NCBI GenBank assembly: GCA_937925645.1
Contig: CALAMB010000199.1
Location: 1-5,145, forward strand
Source of the DNA: an uncultured Acidobacteriota bacterium
Lineage (GTDB): Bacteria; Acidobacteriota; JAAYUB01
DNA: 5,145 nucleotides
Direction: 5' to 3'
Shown here: piece after piece, positions 1-5,105 of the stretch
Numbering within the stretch: position 1 is the first letter of the stretch
Layout: the number at the start of each line of letters is the position of its first letter
The notes under the pieces: model-generated
Databases searched by the model: none
Told to the model about the DNA's origin: nothing
What the model saw: the letters and a program-made list of their open reading frames with translations, nothing else
Program-made: the position numbers and the translations under genes

Positions 1-28
1 GCGCTGCCCCGCGTTCGCGGGGCTGCGC
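1..28. repeat. GC-rich hairpin at the window edge
   Basis: The segment folds back on itself: GCCCCGC (6-12) pairs with GCGGGGC (17-23) around a GTTC loop. Outside one T-T mismatch (5/24), GCGC (1-4) pairs with GCGC (25-28). The dyad may continue left of the window. There is no T-tract, so it is not a classical intrinsic terminator. It could be a repetitive extragenic palindrome or the 3' structure of a gene outside the window. No coding region is supported here. Confidence 0.5.
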
Positions 29-60
29 CTGGCTATTGTCTTTGCAACTGGAAGGTTTTA

Positions 61-126
61 CCGGAGATCCGGCTTCGCGGTTCGCATGCCGGTGAACCGG
101 CCTGGGGATCGCGATGCCGGCGAATC
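61..126. repeat. Cluster of GCCGG/CCGGC palindromes (REP-like)
   Basis: Several short dyads are packed together: CCGGA-GA-TCCGG (61-72), GCCGGT-GA-ACCGGC (88-101), ATCGCGAT (108-115) and GCCGGC (116-121). TTCGC (81-85) is complementary to GCGAA (120-124), so the block could also form one larger structure. CGCATGCCGG (83-92) and GCGATGCCGG (111-120) are near-identical direct repeats. The arrangement resembles repetitive extragenic palindromic DNA. No transposase or RNA gene is visible, and its function is unknown. Confidence 0.4.
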
Positions 127-151
127 AGGATTGGTGAGAGAAAGAATAATC

Positions 152-167
152 CTGCAAAAATTGGCAG
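152..167 (-). terminator. Terminator-like hairpin beyond the GH3 gene (degenerate)
   Basis: Read on the minus strand, CTGCCAATTTTTGCAG forms a CTGC-AA/TT-GCAG stem with one bulged C. An AT-rich, T-containing but interrupted tail follows. It is the counterpart of the better-formed hairpin at 5082-5105, from which it differs by loss of one pairing G. It lies about 310 bases past the GH3 stop. It could end GH3 transcripts, but the broken stem and poor tail make this weak. Confidence 0.3.
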
Positions 168-186
168 AAAATCGGGAGTAACTGAG
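160..186 (-). repeat. 27-base inverted repeat, left copy
   Basis: This 27-base block is the exact reverse complement of 5063-5089. Its minus-strand reading starts CTCAGTTACTCCCG and ends GCCAAT. It overlaps the terminator-like hairpin. Similarity continues outward with small differences, and inward into AATCG-type hexamers. Both copies sit at the end of the repeat element away from the gene and read away from it. An exact match of this length in AT-richer DNA is well beyond chance and marks a shared repeat family. Confidence 0.85.
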
Positions 187-187
187 C

Positions 188-210
188 AATCGAGATCGTA
201 ATCGCGATCG
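188..210. repeat. AATCGN hexamer array
   Basis: Four degenerate hexamers run head to tail: AATCGA, GATCGT, AATCGC and a partial GATCG. They are the reverse-complement type of the ACGATT hexamers at 381-416, so the left repeat region contains this array in both orientations. On the right side the equivalent hexamers directly adjoin the 27-base block, as they do here. Confidence 0.6.
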
Positions 211-213
211 TTT

Positions 214-248
214 GTTCGCAGGTTCACTTGTTCCGAGTTCGCAGGTTC
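214..248. repeat. Direct repeats GTTCGCAGGTTC
   Basis: The 12-mer GTTCGCAGGTTC occurs at 214-225 and again at 237-248, a 23-base period. The 11-base spacer contains TTGTTCCGA, which itself echoes the GTTC motif. No counterpart exists in the right-hand element, so this part is specific to the longer left copy. Its function is unknown. Confidence 0.6.
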
Positions 249-256
249 GATGAAAA

Positions 257-270
257 GTTGAGGGTTGAGG
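257..270 (+). repeat. Two GTTGAGG heptamers
   Basis: GTTGAGG is repeated exactly in tandem (257-263, 264-270). It differs by one base from the GTTGATG heptamer that lies beyond both gene ends (427-447 on the minus strand, 4987-5007 on the plus strand). Here it is in plus orientation, opposite to the 427-447 array, which suggests a second, diverged unit of the same type inside the left region. Confidence 0.45.
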
Positions 271-291
271 AACAGCCACGTGTTGCGAGTC

Positions 292-340
292 CCGATTTCC
301 GAAATCCGATTTCCGATATCCGATATCCGATATCCGATGT
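292..340. repeat. Heptamer array CCGATWT, seven copies
   Basis: Seven uninterrupted 7-base units occur: CCGATTT, CCGAAAT, CCGATTT, CCGATAT three times, then CCGATGT, followed by CCG. The three central units are identical and the outer ones differ by one or two bases, the usual picture for an array growing by slippage. The array has no counterpart in the right-hand element. The unit contains ATATCCGATATC-type self-complementary stretches. Confidence 0.85.
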
Positions 341-350
341 CCGTCGGTTG

Positions 351-416
351 GGAACGAGCCTCGAGTCCCGAGTCTCGATGACGATCACGATTACGATTAC
401 GATGACGATTACGAAT
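351..416 (+). repeat. CGAG-heptamer plus ACGATT-hexamer core module, left copy
   Basis: GGAACGAG is followed by three heptamers of the form YCYCGAK (CCTCGAG 359-365, TCCCGAG 366-372, TCTCGAT 373-379). Then come hexamers from 381: ACGATC, ACGATT, ACGATT, ACGATG, ACGATT, ACGAAT. The same module, in the same plus-strand orientation, occurs at 5011-5062 with five heptamers and fewer hexamers. Copy number therefore differs between the two sites while the order of parts is kept. Confidence 0.75.
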
Positions 417-426
417 CACGAGCACG

Positions 427-451
427 AACCATCAACCATCAACCATCAACC
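427..451 (-). repeat. GTTGATG heptamer array, left copy
   Basis: On the plus strand AACCATC, or CATCAAC in another phase, is repeated three times and followed by AACC. On the minus strand, the direction of GH3 transcription, it reads (GTTGATG)n. Together with the adjacent hairpin (427-474) it matches 4963-5010 in reverse complement at 44 of 48 positions. Confidence 0.85.
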
Positions 452-455
452 GTCC

Positions 456-474
456 CTCAGGCGGGACGCCTGAG
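456..474 (-). repeat. 8-bp perfect hairpin just past the GH3 stop
   Basis: CTCAGGCG pairs perfectly with CGCCTGAG around a three-base loop (TCC on the minus strand). The hairpin starts 6 bases after the GH3 stop codon. It could stabilise or help end the GH3 transcript. There is no T-run after it, so it does not meet the intrinsic terminator pattern. The same stem with loop TCT directly follows the other gene (4963-4981). Confidence 0.75.
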
Positions 475-480
475 CCACTT

Positions 481-2667
481 CTATTCTGCACTGATGATGA
501 GGTCCGCCTCGGCGCGGGGGCCGGCGGACGAGCCGCCCGCGCGGACGACGTACCGCCCGGGCCGCACCGTCCAGCGGCCGGCGGCGGCGTCCCACCGTCG
601 CAGCGCCGCGGCGGGCAGGCGGAACCGGAGCTCGCGGTGTTCGCCCGCGGCCAGGCGCACCCGCTGGAACGCCTTCAGTTCCTGGTTCGGGCCGCCGGCG
701 CTGGCGTCGGGCGGCGCCACGTAGAGCTGGACCACTTCGTCGCCCGCCGTCGCTCCGGTGTTGGTTACCGTGACGCGGACCTCGGCCACACCGGCCGGCG
801 GGATCGCCGCCGGCGCCACCGCCAGGTCCGAATAGCCGAACGACGTGTAGCTCAGGCCGTAGCCGAAGGGGAAGGCGGGCTCGCCCCGGTAGTAGCGGTA
901 GGTGCGCCCCTCCATCCGGTAGTCCTCGAAGGGGGGCAGGTCCGCCAGCGTCCGGTAGAATGTGACGGGGAGGCGGCCGGCGGGGTTGGCCGCGCCGAAC
1001 AAGACGTCGGCCGCGGCGTTGCCGCCCTCCTGGCCCGGGTACCAGGCCAGCAGCACCGCGTCGGCCAGCTCCAGGATCTCGGGGATGGCCACCGCCGAGC
1101 CGGCGGTCACCACCACCACCAGCGGCCGGCGGCTCCGGGCGCGCAGGCGGCGGACCAGCTCCACCTGGACGGCGGGCAGCGCCAGGCCGGTCCGGTCGCC
1201 GCCCGCGGCGGACCGGAACGCCTCGCCGTTCTCCCCCTCGAACTCGGGGGTCAGCCCGACGACGGCCACCGTGGCGTCGGCGTAGCTCGCGGGCCAGATG
1301 TTGCCGATGGCGACGGGCCCGTCGAGGGGGCAGCCGGAGCTGTACTCGATCCGCACGCCCGGCGCGGCGCGGCGGGTGATCCCCTCGAGCACCGTGACCA
1401 TGTCGGCGCCGAGGCCGTGATAGGTGCCGAGCAGCGCGTCGACGCTCGCGGCGCACGGGCCGGTGACGAAGAGCGTCCGCAGGTCCGCCGGCAGTGGCAG
1501 CGCGCCGGGGCTGTGCTTGAGCAGCACCATGGACTTGACGGCGGCCTCCCGCGCCAGCGCCGCGTGGGCGGCGCACCCCACCACCTCCGGCGGCGGCGCC
1601 GGGGGCGGCGCCGGGTCGAACAGCCCCAGCCGGACGAGGGTGCGGAGCAGCGGCCGCAGGGCCGCGTCGATCTCGGCGGGCGCCACCCGTCCCCGCCGGA
1701 CGGCTTCGGGAAGCTGTCGATAGGCCTCACCGCATTCCAGGTTGACGCCGGCGCGCAGCGCCTGGACGGCGGCATCCAGAGCGTCGGCGGCGGTGCGGTG
1801 GCCGTTCACGAAGTCGCTGAGCGCCCAGCAGTCGGAAACCACGTGCCCGCGGAAACCGAGCTCCCCGCGGAGAATCTCCCGCAGCAGGCGCGCGCTCGCG
1901 CAGCACGGCTCGCCGTTGACGCGGTTGTAAGCGCACATGACCGCCTCGACGCCGGCATCGGCCAGCGCGGCGAAGGCGGGGAGGTAGGTTTCGCGCAGGT
2001 CGGTCTCCGCGACCGCGGCGTCGAAACGGTGGCGCGATGCCTCCGGGCCGCTCCCCGCCGCGAAGTGCTTGGCGCCGGCGGCCACCGCCAGCCGTCGCGG
2101 GTCGTTTCCCTGCAGCCCCCGCACCAGGGCCGCGCCGAGGCGTCCCGTGAGGTACGGATCTTCACCGTAGGTTTCCTGTCCCCTGCCCCAGCGGGGATCG
2201 CGGAAGATGTTCACCGTGGGTGTCCAGAAGGTGAGGCCCGTGTAAAGGCCCGTGGCGCCGGCGGCCCGGGCGGCGGCGTGCTTGGCCCGGGCCTCGGCGG
2301 CGATGGCGGCGCCGATCCGGCCGATCAGGTCGTCGTCGAAGGTGGCGGCCAGGCCGATGGCCTGCGGGAACACCGTCGCCCGGCCGGCGCGGGCCACGCC
2401 GTGGAGGCACTCGTTCCACCAGGTGTACGGCGGGATGCCGAGGCGCGCGACGCCCGGCGTCTCGTGGACCATGAATCCAACCTTCTCGTCCAGGGTGAGG
2501 CGCCCCAGCAGGTCGCGCGCCCGCTCGTCCGGATCGAGCGCCGGATCGCGAAACGGCGGCAGTGGTTCGCCGGCGGCTGTGCCGCATCCGCCGGCGGCCG
2601 GAGCGAGGACGGCCGCGCCGAACATGACGAGCACCAGCACCAGGCCGGCGGAGCGCGATGGCCGCAT
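481..2667 (-). CDS. Secreted glycoside hydrolase family 3 enzyme (beta-xylosidase/beta-glucosidase type)
   Basis: This 728-residue protein is a retaining exo-glycosidase that probably removes terminal beta-xylose, beta-glucose or alpha-arabinofuranose from oligosaccharides. Residues 1-33 form an export signal. GGC at 26-28 fits a permissive lipobox (Cys28), but with Ala rather than Leu at -3, so ordinary signal peptidase cleavage is equally possible. The GH3 TIM barrel (about 45-350) shows WWNECLHG (83-90), the block around DPRWGRG (157-163) and YGEDP (167-171), KHFAAGSGPE (200-209) and the nucleophile motif VVSDC, with Asp279 the predicted nucleophile. A Pro-rich linker (351-363) leads to the alpha/beta sandwich, with FEGENGE (476-482; Glu477 or Glu479 may be the acid/base), GGDRT (489-493), AWYPGQEGG (541-549) and FPFGYGLSYTSF (599-610). 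A fibronectin III-like domain ends the protein (about 625-725). Wording of the motifs favours the xylosidase/arabinosidase branch; exact substrate is inferred. A strong AAGGAG 8 bases before the ATG supports the start. GC content is very high, and the stop is TAG. Confidence 0.95.
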   Translation of the reverse strand: MRPSRSAGLVLVLVMFGAAVLAPAAGGCGTAAGEPLPPFRDPALDPDERARDLLGRLTLDEKVGFMVHETPGVARLGIPPYTWWNECLHGVARAGRATVFPQAIGLAATFDDDLIGRIGAAIAAEARAKHAAARAAGATGLYTGLTFWTPTVNIFRDPRWGRGQETYGEDPYLTGRLGAALVRGLQGNDPRRLAVAAGAKHFAAGSGPEASRHRFDAAVAETDLRETYLPAFAALADAGVEAVMCAYNRVNGEPCCASARLLREILRGELGFRGHVVSDCWALSDFVNGHRTAADALDAAVQALRAGVNLECGEAYRQLPEAVRRGRVAPAEIDAALRPLLRTLVRLGLFDPAPPPAPPPEVVGCAAHAALAREAAVKSMVLLKHSPGALPLPADLRTLFVTGPCAASVDALLGTYHGLGADMVTVLEGITRRAAPGVRIEYSSGCPLDGPVAIGNIWPASYADATVAVVGLTPEFEGENGEAFRSAAGGDRTGLALPAVQVELVRRLRARSRRPLVVVVTAGSAVAIPEILELADAVLLAWYPGQEGGNAAADVLFGAANPAGRLPVTFYRTLADLPPFEDYRMEGRTYRYYRGEPAFPFGYGLSYTSFGYSDLAVAPAAIPPAGVAEVRVTVTNTGATAGDEVVQLYVAPPDASAGGPNQELKAFQRVRLAAGEHRELRFRLPAAALRRWDAAAGRWTVRPGRYVVRAGGSSAGPRAEADLIISAE

Positions 2668-2675
2668 GAGCGGAT

Positions 2676-2681
2676 CTCCTT
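2676..2681 (-). promoter_or_regulatory. Ribosome binding site of the GH3 gene
   Basis: AAGGAG on the minus strand, extended by one G to GAAGGAG, lies 8 bases before the ATG at 2667. It is a near-ideal Shine-Dalgarno sequence and fixes the start so that the protein begins with a complete export signal. Confidence 0.85.
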
Positions 2682-2711
2682 CGGCGGCGGTTTCGGGCGG
2701 AATGCGATCCT

Positions 2712-2741
2712 ACTATAAACCGATTCCGGGGCCGTCCGCAA
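2712..2741 (-). promoter_or_regulatory. Candidate promoter of the GH3 gene
   Basis: On the minus strand TATAGT (2712-2717) matches five of six bases of the -10 consensus and stands out in GC-rich DNA. TTGCGG (2736-2741) is a weak -35 box, 18 bases upstream. Transcription would start near 2705, giving a leader of about 38 bases. The -10 box is convincing and the -35 box is not, so activator help is possible. Confidence 0.5.
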
Positions 2742-2922
2742 TCGGGTTCGGCCGGGCGGGCCGTCACCACCAGGCGCCACGGCCCGGCGGATATGCAGGA
2801 TCGTTCAGGTTGGCGGCGTGATCGCGTTCTTTCTGCTCCGCATCCCTCCGGCTTGAGCCCGTGAACCGAAGGCGTTCGCGTTGACTTCCGACGGGGGGCG
2901 TCTCTGGTTCCGCAGCCGTGGC

Positions 2923-2951
2923 TTGACGAATCACCCCCGTTCGTCTATGCT
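2923..2951 (+). promoter_or_regulatory. Candidate sigma70-type promoter of the rightward gene
   Basis: TTGACG (2923-2928) matches five of six bases of the -35 consensus. TATGCT (2946-2951) matches four of six bases of the -10 consensus, with the ideal 17-base spacer. The start point would lie near 2958, giving a leader of about 73 bases that includes the hairpin at 2984-3006. Confidence 0.6.
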
Positions 2952-2983
2952 CCATCCAGATCATCCGGAACACAACACTCCGA

Positions 2984-3006
2984 CCCCAACCTGACCGGGT
3001 TGTGGG
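2984..3006 (+). other. Possible leader hairpin before the rightward gene
   Basis: CCC (2984-2986) pairs with GGG (3004-3006), and CAACC (2987-2991) pairs with GGTTG (2998-3002), around a TGACCG loop with one bulged T (3003). The structure ends 13 bases before the Shine-Dalgarno sequence. It may protect the transcript 5' end or affect translation. It resembles no riboswitch class I know and may be incidental in GC-rich DNA. Confidence 0.3.
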
Positions 3007-3019
3007 CGACTGGAAAAAC

Positions 3020-3025
3020 AGGAGG
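3020..3025 (+). promoter_or_regulatory. Ribosome binding site of the rightward gene
   Basis: AGGAGG, an almost complete anti-16S match, lies 5 bases before the ATG at 3031. It follows a short A-run (3014-3018) that should keep the site open. It supports this start and hence the N-terminal export signal. Confidence 0.85.
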
Positions 3026-3030
3026 CCCCC

Positions 3031-4962
3031 ATGACTGTTTGGTTCAAGTGCGCCCTGATCCTGAGCCTGGCGGGTTGCGGGTGTCTGGTGGCCGCGCAGG
3101 TCCCCGCCGCCGGCCAGTGGGTCGCCGTCGAGCTGGGCAACGGCGACGCGGCGGTGAGCATGTGGGCGTATCCGGTATACCTGATGGGTCTGGAGGATGA
3201 CCTGCCCTTTGCGCCCGGAGTCATCAATGGCAGCGGAGCGGTCATCAACGACATGGGATTTGAAGGAACGATGGGCGGCGGCGAAGAGTATGACCTTGTC
3301 GCCATGACCGTCTGGCACCCCATGACCGCCATTGCCTACCTGTTCACCTACCAGATCGGCCGGGTGACGCCGTGCGGCGTGCTGTGGTACGACCCCGATC
3401 GCGAGAACGTCATTTTTTCCGGAGGGATCGCCATCAACGACGATGGCTGGGCCGTCGGCTGGGCCGATGACTGGGTGTCCGGCCAATGGGTGATGACGCC
3501 GGTGCTCTGGGACGGCGACACGTTTCACCAGTTAATGGAAATGGAGGTGGTCTCGAACTACCCGGTGCACGGGGCCGCGTCCGCGATCAGCCCGAGCGGC
3601 GTGGTGGGCGGCTTCATCCGGTCGGAGGTCAAGCGGAACCAGGGGTTCCGGATGATGCATCCGCTTTCGCCGACCGTGGAGTGGTTCGCGCAGCCGGCGC
3701 CGGACGACAACCTGCAGTGGGTCAGGGTCCGGGGCATCAACGACCAGGGGATGGCGGCGGGCACCTTCATGTATGTGGACGACACGGGGCAATCCTCCTG
3801 GCGGGTGCCCGTGGTCTGGGGCGAGGACAAGCTCGTCGCAGCCAATTTCAGGGACGCGGATCTCAACGTCCAGGGTGAGGCCCTGGCGATCAACGCGGCC
3901 GGCAACGTCGCCGGCTACGGGCTGCACCGGGACGCCCCTCACGAATCCGGCGGCTTCCGGTTTCACCCGGCGACGCGGCAGCTGGAGTGGATTTCCAGCG
4001 GGGTGGCCGGGGTGAGTGGCACCTACCCGACGTCGCTGAACGATTTCGACCAGGTCGCCGGGTTCCGAGTGATCGAAACTCCGGATCCGGACGAGCCGTT
4101 GAACCAGGCCTTCTTCTGGGACGGAGGGGAACCGGATACGCTGGGCAGCATGTGGCACGACCATTCCTGGGCGTACCGGATCGACAACAACGGGCGGATT
4201 TTCGGCTTCGTCTCCGAATCGCCCATCTGGGTGGACCGCGTCGTCTACTGGCAAAAGGAACACGCCGGCGACGGCAACGGCGACGGCGTGGCCGACAACA
4301 CCCAGGCCCATGTGGTGTCCTTCGACTGCGCCACGGGCGTGCCGGTCACCCTGGCGGCGGACCCGGGCCTGCAACTCTCCGAGATCGGGGCGATGATGCG
4401 GCTGTCCGAGAGCTTTTTCATGGAGTTCCCGGTTTTGCGGTACGACACGCCGACGGGGTTCATCCAGTTCCGGCTGGATGGGCTGGCGCCGGGGGCTGAA
4501 ACCGACGTGCAGCTTTTAATCGGGCAGGATGTGCCCTTCGGGGAGTTGCTGGTCTATGCCAATAACGCCCCGTCGCTGATGGAGCACGGCGATCTGTTCC
4601 AGGTGACGGACGCGGTCGCCGAGCGGGTGGCGGGCCGCTGGCGCCTCCGCATTCCCGTCGTCGACGGCGGGCCTGCCGACATTGACGGCGAAGCGAACGG
4701 CACGGTGCTCTTTCGCGGTGGCGCGGTGGGGCTGGCGGCGGACAAAGTGCGGATGCTGCTGGCCGAGCGCGATTTCGTGCTGCTGCCCCTGCGTCATCGC
4801 GACAGCGAAGCCGATCTGGATGGCGACGGCAAGGTGACGGTCAAGGACCTGGTCTATGCGGCCAACAAGTACGGTAGCTGGGCGTTCGGCAAAGCGCATG
4901 TGCCGGATTACAGTTGGGACCCGAGCGGCAAGCGTTCGGCTCCGCCCAACGTGGGGAAATAG
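3031..4962 (+). CDS. Secreted HAF-repeat protein with choice-of-anchor-U-like domain and one dockerin-like EF-hand
   Basis: No enzymatic function is recognisable in this 643-residue protein. It starts with a short export signal. LAGC (13-16) is a textbook lipobox, but VAA-Q (20-23) could be a signal peptidase I site, so lipid anchoring is uncertain. Residues of about 63-410 hold six or seven degenerate HAF-type repeats of roughly 50 residues. Each has an INDxGxxxG core and a later VLW/VVW/FFW strand: AINDDGWAVG (134-143), AISPSGVVGG (185-194), GINDQGMAAG (235-244), AINAAGNVAG (286-295), SLNDFDQVAG (335-344) and RIDNNGRIFG (383-392). Such repeats probably build a beta-propeller. DGNGDGVAD (414-422) is a calcium-loop linker. 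Residues 424-570 resemble the choice-of-anchor-U domain, notably VVDGGPADIDGEANGTV (543-559). DLDGDGKVTVKD (595-606) is a single dockerin-like EF-hand, half of the usual pair. Binding or display at the cell surface is an inference. Confidence 0.85.
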   Translation: MTVWFKCALILSLAGCGCLVAAQVPAAGQWVAVELGNGDAAVSMWAYPVYLMGLEDDLPFAPGVINGSGAVINDMGFEGTMGGGEEYDLVAMTVWHPMTAIAYLFTYQIGRVTPCGVLWYDPDRENVIFSGGIAINDDGWAVGWADDWVSGQWVMTPVLWDGDTFHQLMEMEVVSNYPVHGAASAISPSGVVGGFIRSEVKRNQGFRMMHPLSPTVEWFAQPAPDDNLQWVRVRGINDQGMAAGTFMYVDDTGQSSWRVPVVWGEDKLVAANFRDADLNVQGEALAINAAGNVAGYGLHRDAPHESGGFRFHPATRQLEWISSGVAGVSGTYPTSLNDFDQVAGFRVIETPDPDEPLNQAFFWDGGEPDTLGSMWHDHSWAYRIDNNGRIFGFVSESPIWVDRVVYWQKEHAGDGNGDGVADNTQAHVVSFDCATGVPVTLAADPGLQLSEIGAMMRLSESFFMEFPVLRYDTPTGFIQFRLDGLAPGAETDVQLLIGQDVPFGELLVYANNAPSLMEHGDLFQVTDAVAERVAGRWRLRIPVVDGGPADIDGEANGTVLFRGGAVGLAADKVRMLLAERDFVLLPLRHRDSEADLDGDGKVTVKDLVYAANKYGSWAFGKAHVPDYSWDPSGKRSAPPNVGK

Positions 4963-4981
4963 CTCAGGCGTCTCGCCTGAG
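4963..4981 (+). repeat. 8-bp perfect hairpin directly after the stop codon
   Basis: CTCAGGCG pairs with CGCCTGAG around loop TCT. The stem begins at the base after the TAG stop, so a terminating ribosome would cover it. There is no T-run behind it. It is the mirror copy of 456-474, with one loop base changed. Confidence 0.75.
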
Positions 4982-4986
4982 GGAGA

Positions 4987-5007
4987 GTTGATGGTTGATG
5001 GTTGATT
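4987..5007 (+). repeat. GTTGATG heptamer array, right copy
   Basis: The units are GTTGATG, GTTGATG and GTTGATT, followed by GTTGG. The array has the same direction relative to its gene as the left copy, lying 5 bases beyond the hairpin. Hairpin plus array (4963-5010) aligns without gaps to the reverse complement of 427-474. Confidence 0.85.
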
Positions 5008-5010
5008 GTT

Positions 5011-5062
5011 GGAAACGAGCCTCCAGTCTCGAGCCCCGAGCCTCGAGTCTCGATTACGATTA
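5011..5062 (+). repeat. CGAG-heptamer plus ATTACG core module, right copy
   Basis: GGAAACGAG leads into five heptamers: CCTCCAG (5020-5026), TCTCGAG, CCCCGAG, CCTCGAG and TCTCGAT (5048-5054). ATTACGATTA-type hexamer DNA follows. It corresponds to 351-416 in the same plus-strand orientation but has two more heptamers and fewer hexamers. Confidence 0.75.
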
Positions 5063-5089
5063 CTCAGTTACTCCCGATTTTCTGCCAAT
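5063..5089 (+). repeat. 27-base inverted repeat, right copy
   Basis: This is the exact reverse complement of 160-186. It reads away from the upstream gene, as the left copy does, and runs into the terminator-like hairpin at 5082-5105. Sequence similarity to the left region fades after about 5105. Confidence 0.85.
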
Positions 5090-5105
5090 ATTTGGCAGGA
5101 TTTTT
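5082..5105 (+). terminator. Candidate intrinsic terminator of the rightward gene
   Basis: CTGCCAA (5082-5088) pairs perfectly with TTGGCAG (5092-5098) across a TAT loop. GGA and then five Ts follow (5101-5105). The stem is short and has only modest GC, so termination may be incomplete. It lies about 120 bases past the stop codon and belongs to the repeat element, which would make the repeat a portable gene-end signal. Confidence 0.45.

Larger units (their letters stand above)
2668..3030. promoter_or_regulatory. Shared upstream region between the divergent genes
   Basis: This 363-base gap separates the two start codons and contains a candidate promoter and ribosome binding site for each gene. 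Between the two promoters, about 2742-2922, I see no gene, RNA structure, long operator-like palindrome or tandem repeat. The repeat family seen beyond the two 3' ends is absent here. Divergent promoters this close could share a regulator, but no binding site can be named. Confidence 0.6.

Noticed and set aside
214..451. Possible CRISPR array
   Set aside because: The repeats are 6-12 bases long and mostly directly adjacent. There are no unique spacers of regular length and no cas genes.
33..473. Open frames across the left repeat region (33-425 minus, 228-473 plus)
   Set aside because: Their translations simply spell out the tandem repeats (runs such as ISDIRYPISDVR and TITITIT). They have no ribosome binding site or recognisable domain and overlap each other on opposite strands.
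637..2718. A 693-residue open frame on the plus strand opposite GH3
   Set aside because: It is a by-product of very high GC content. The product is Arg/Gly/Ala-rich with no domain, while the opposite strand encodes a full GH3 enzyme with all its motifs.
2881..2886. TTGACT as an alternative -35 box for the rightward gene
   Set aside because: No acceptable -10 box lies 16-18 bases downstream, whereas 2923-2951 has both boxes at ideal spacing.
2764..3528. A minus-strand frame covering the shared upstream region and the start of the HAF-repeat gene
   Set aside because: It has no ribosome binding site or family motif, and it is antisense to a well-supported gene with its own promoter and Shine-Dalgarno sequence.
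3532..4374. A 280-residue minus-strand frame antisense to the HAF repeats
   Set aside because: Its composition reflects the complement of the repeat-coding strand, and no start signal or domain is visible.
160..5089. Composite transposon bounded by inverted repeats
   Set aside because: No transposase or integrase lies between the repeats, no target duplication can be seen, and the repeats are mosaic rather than uniform terminal inverted repeats.
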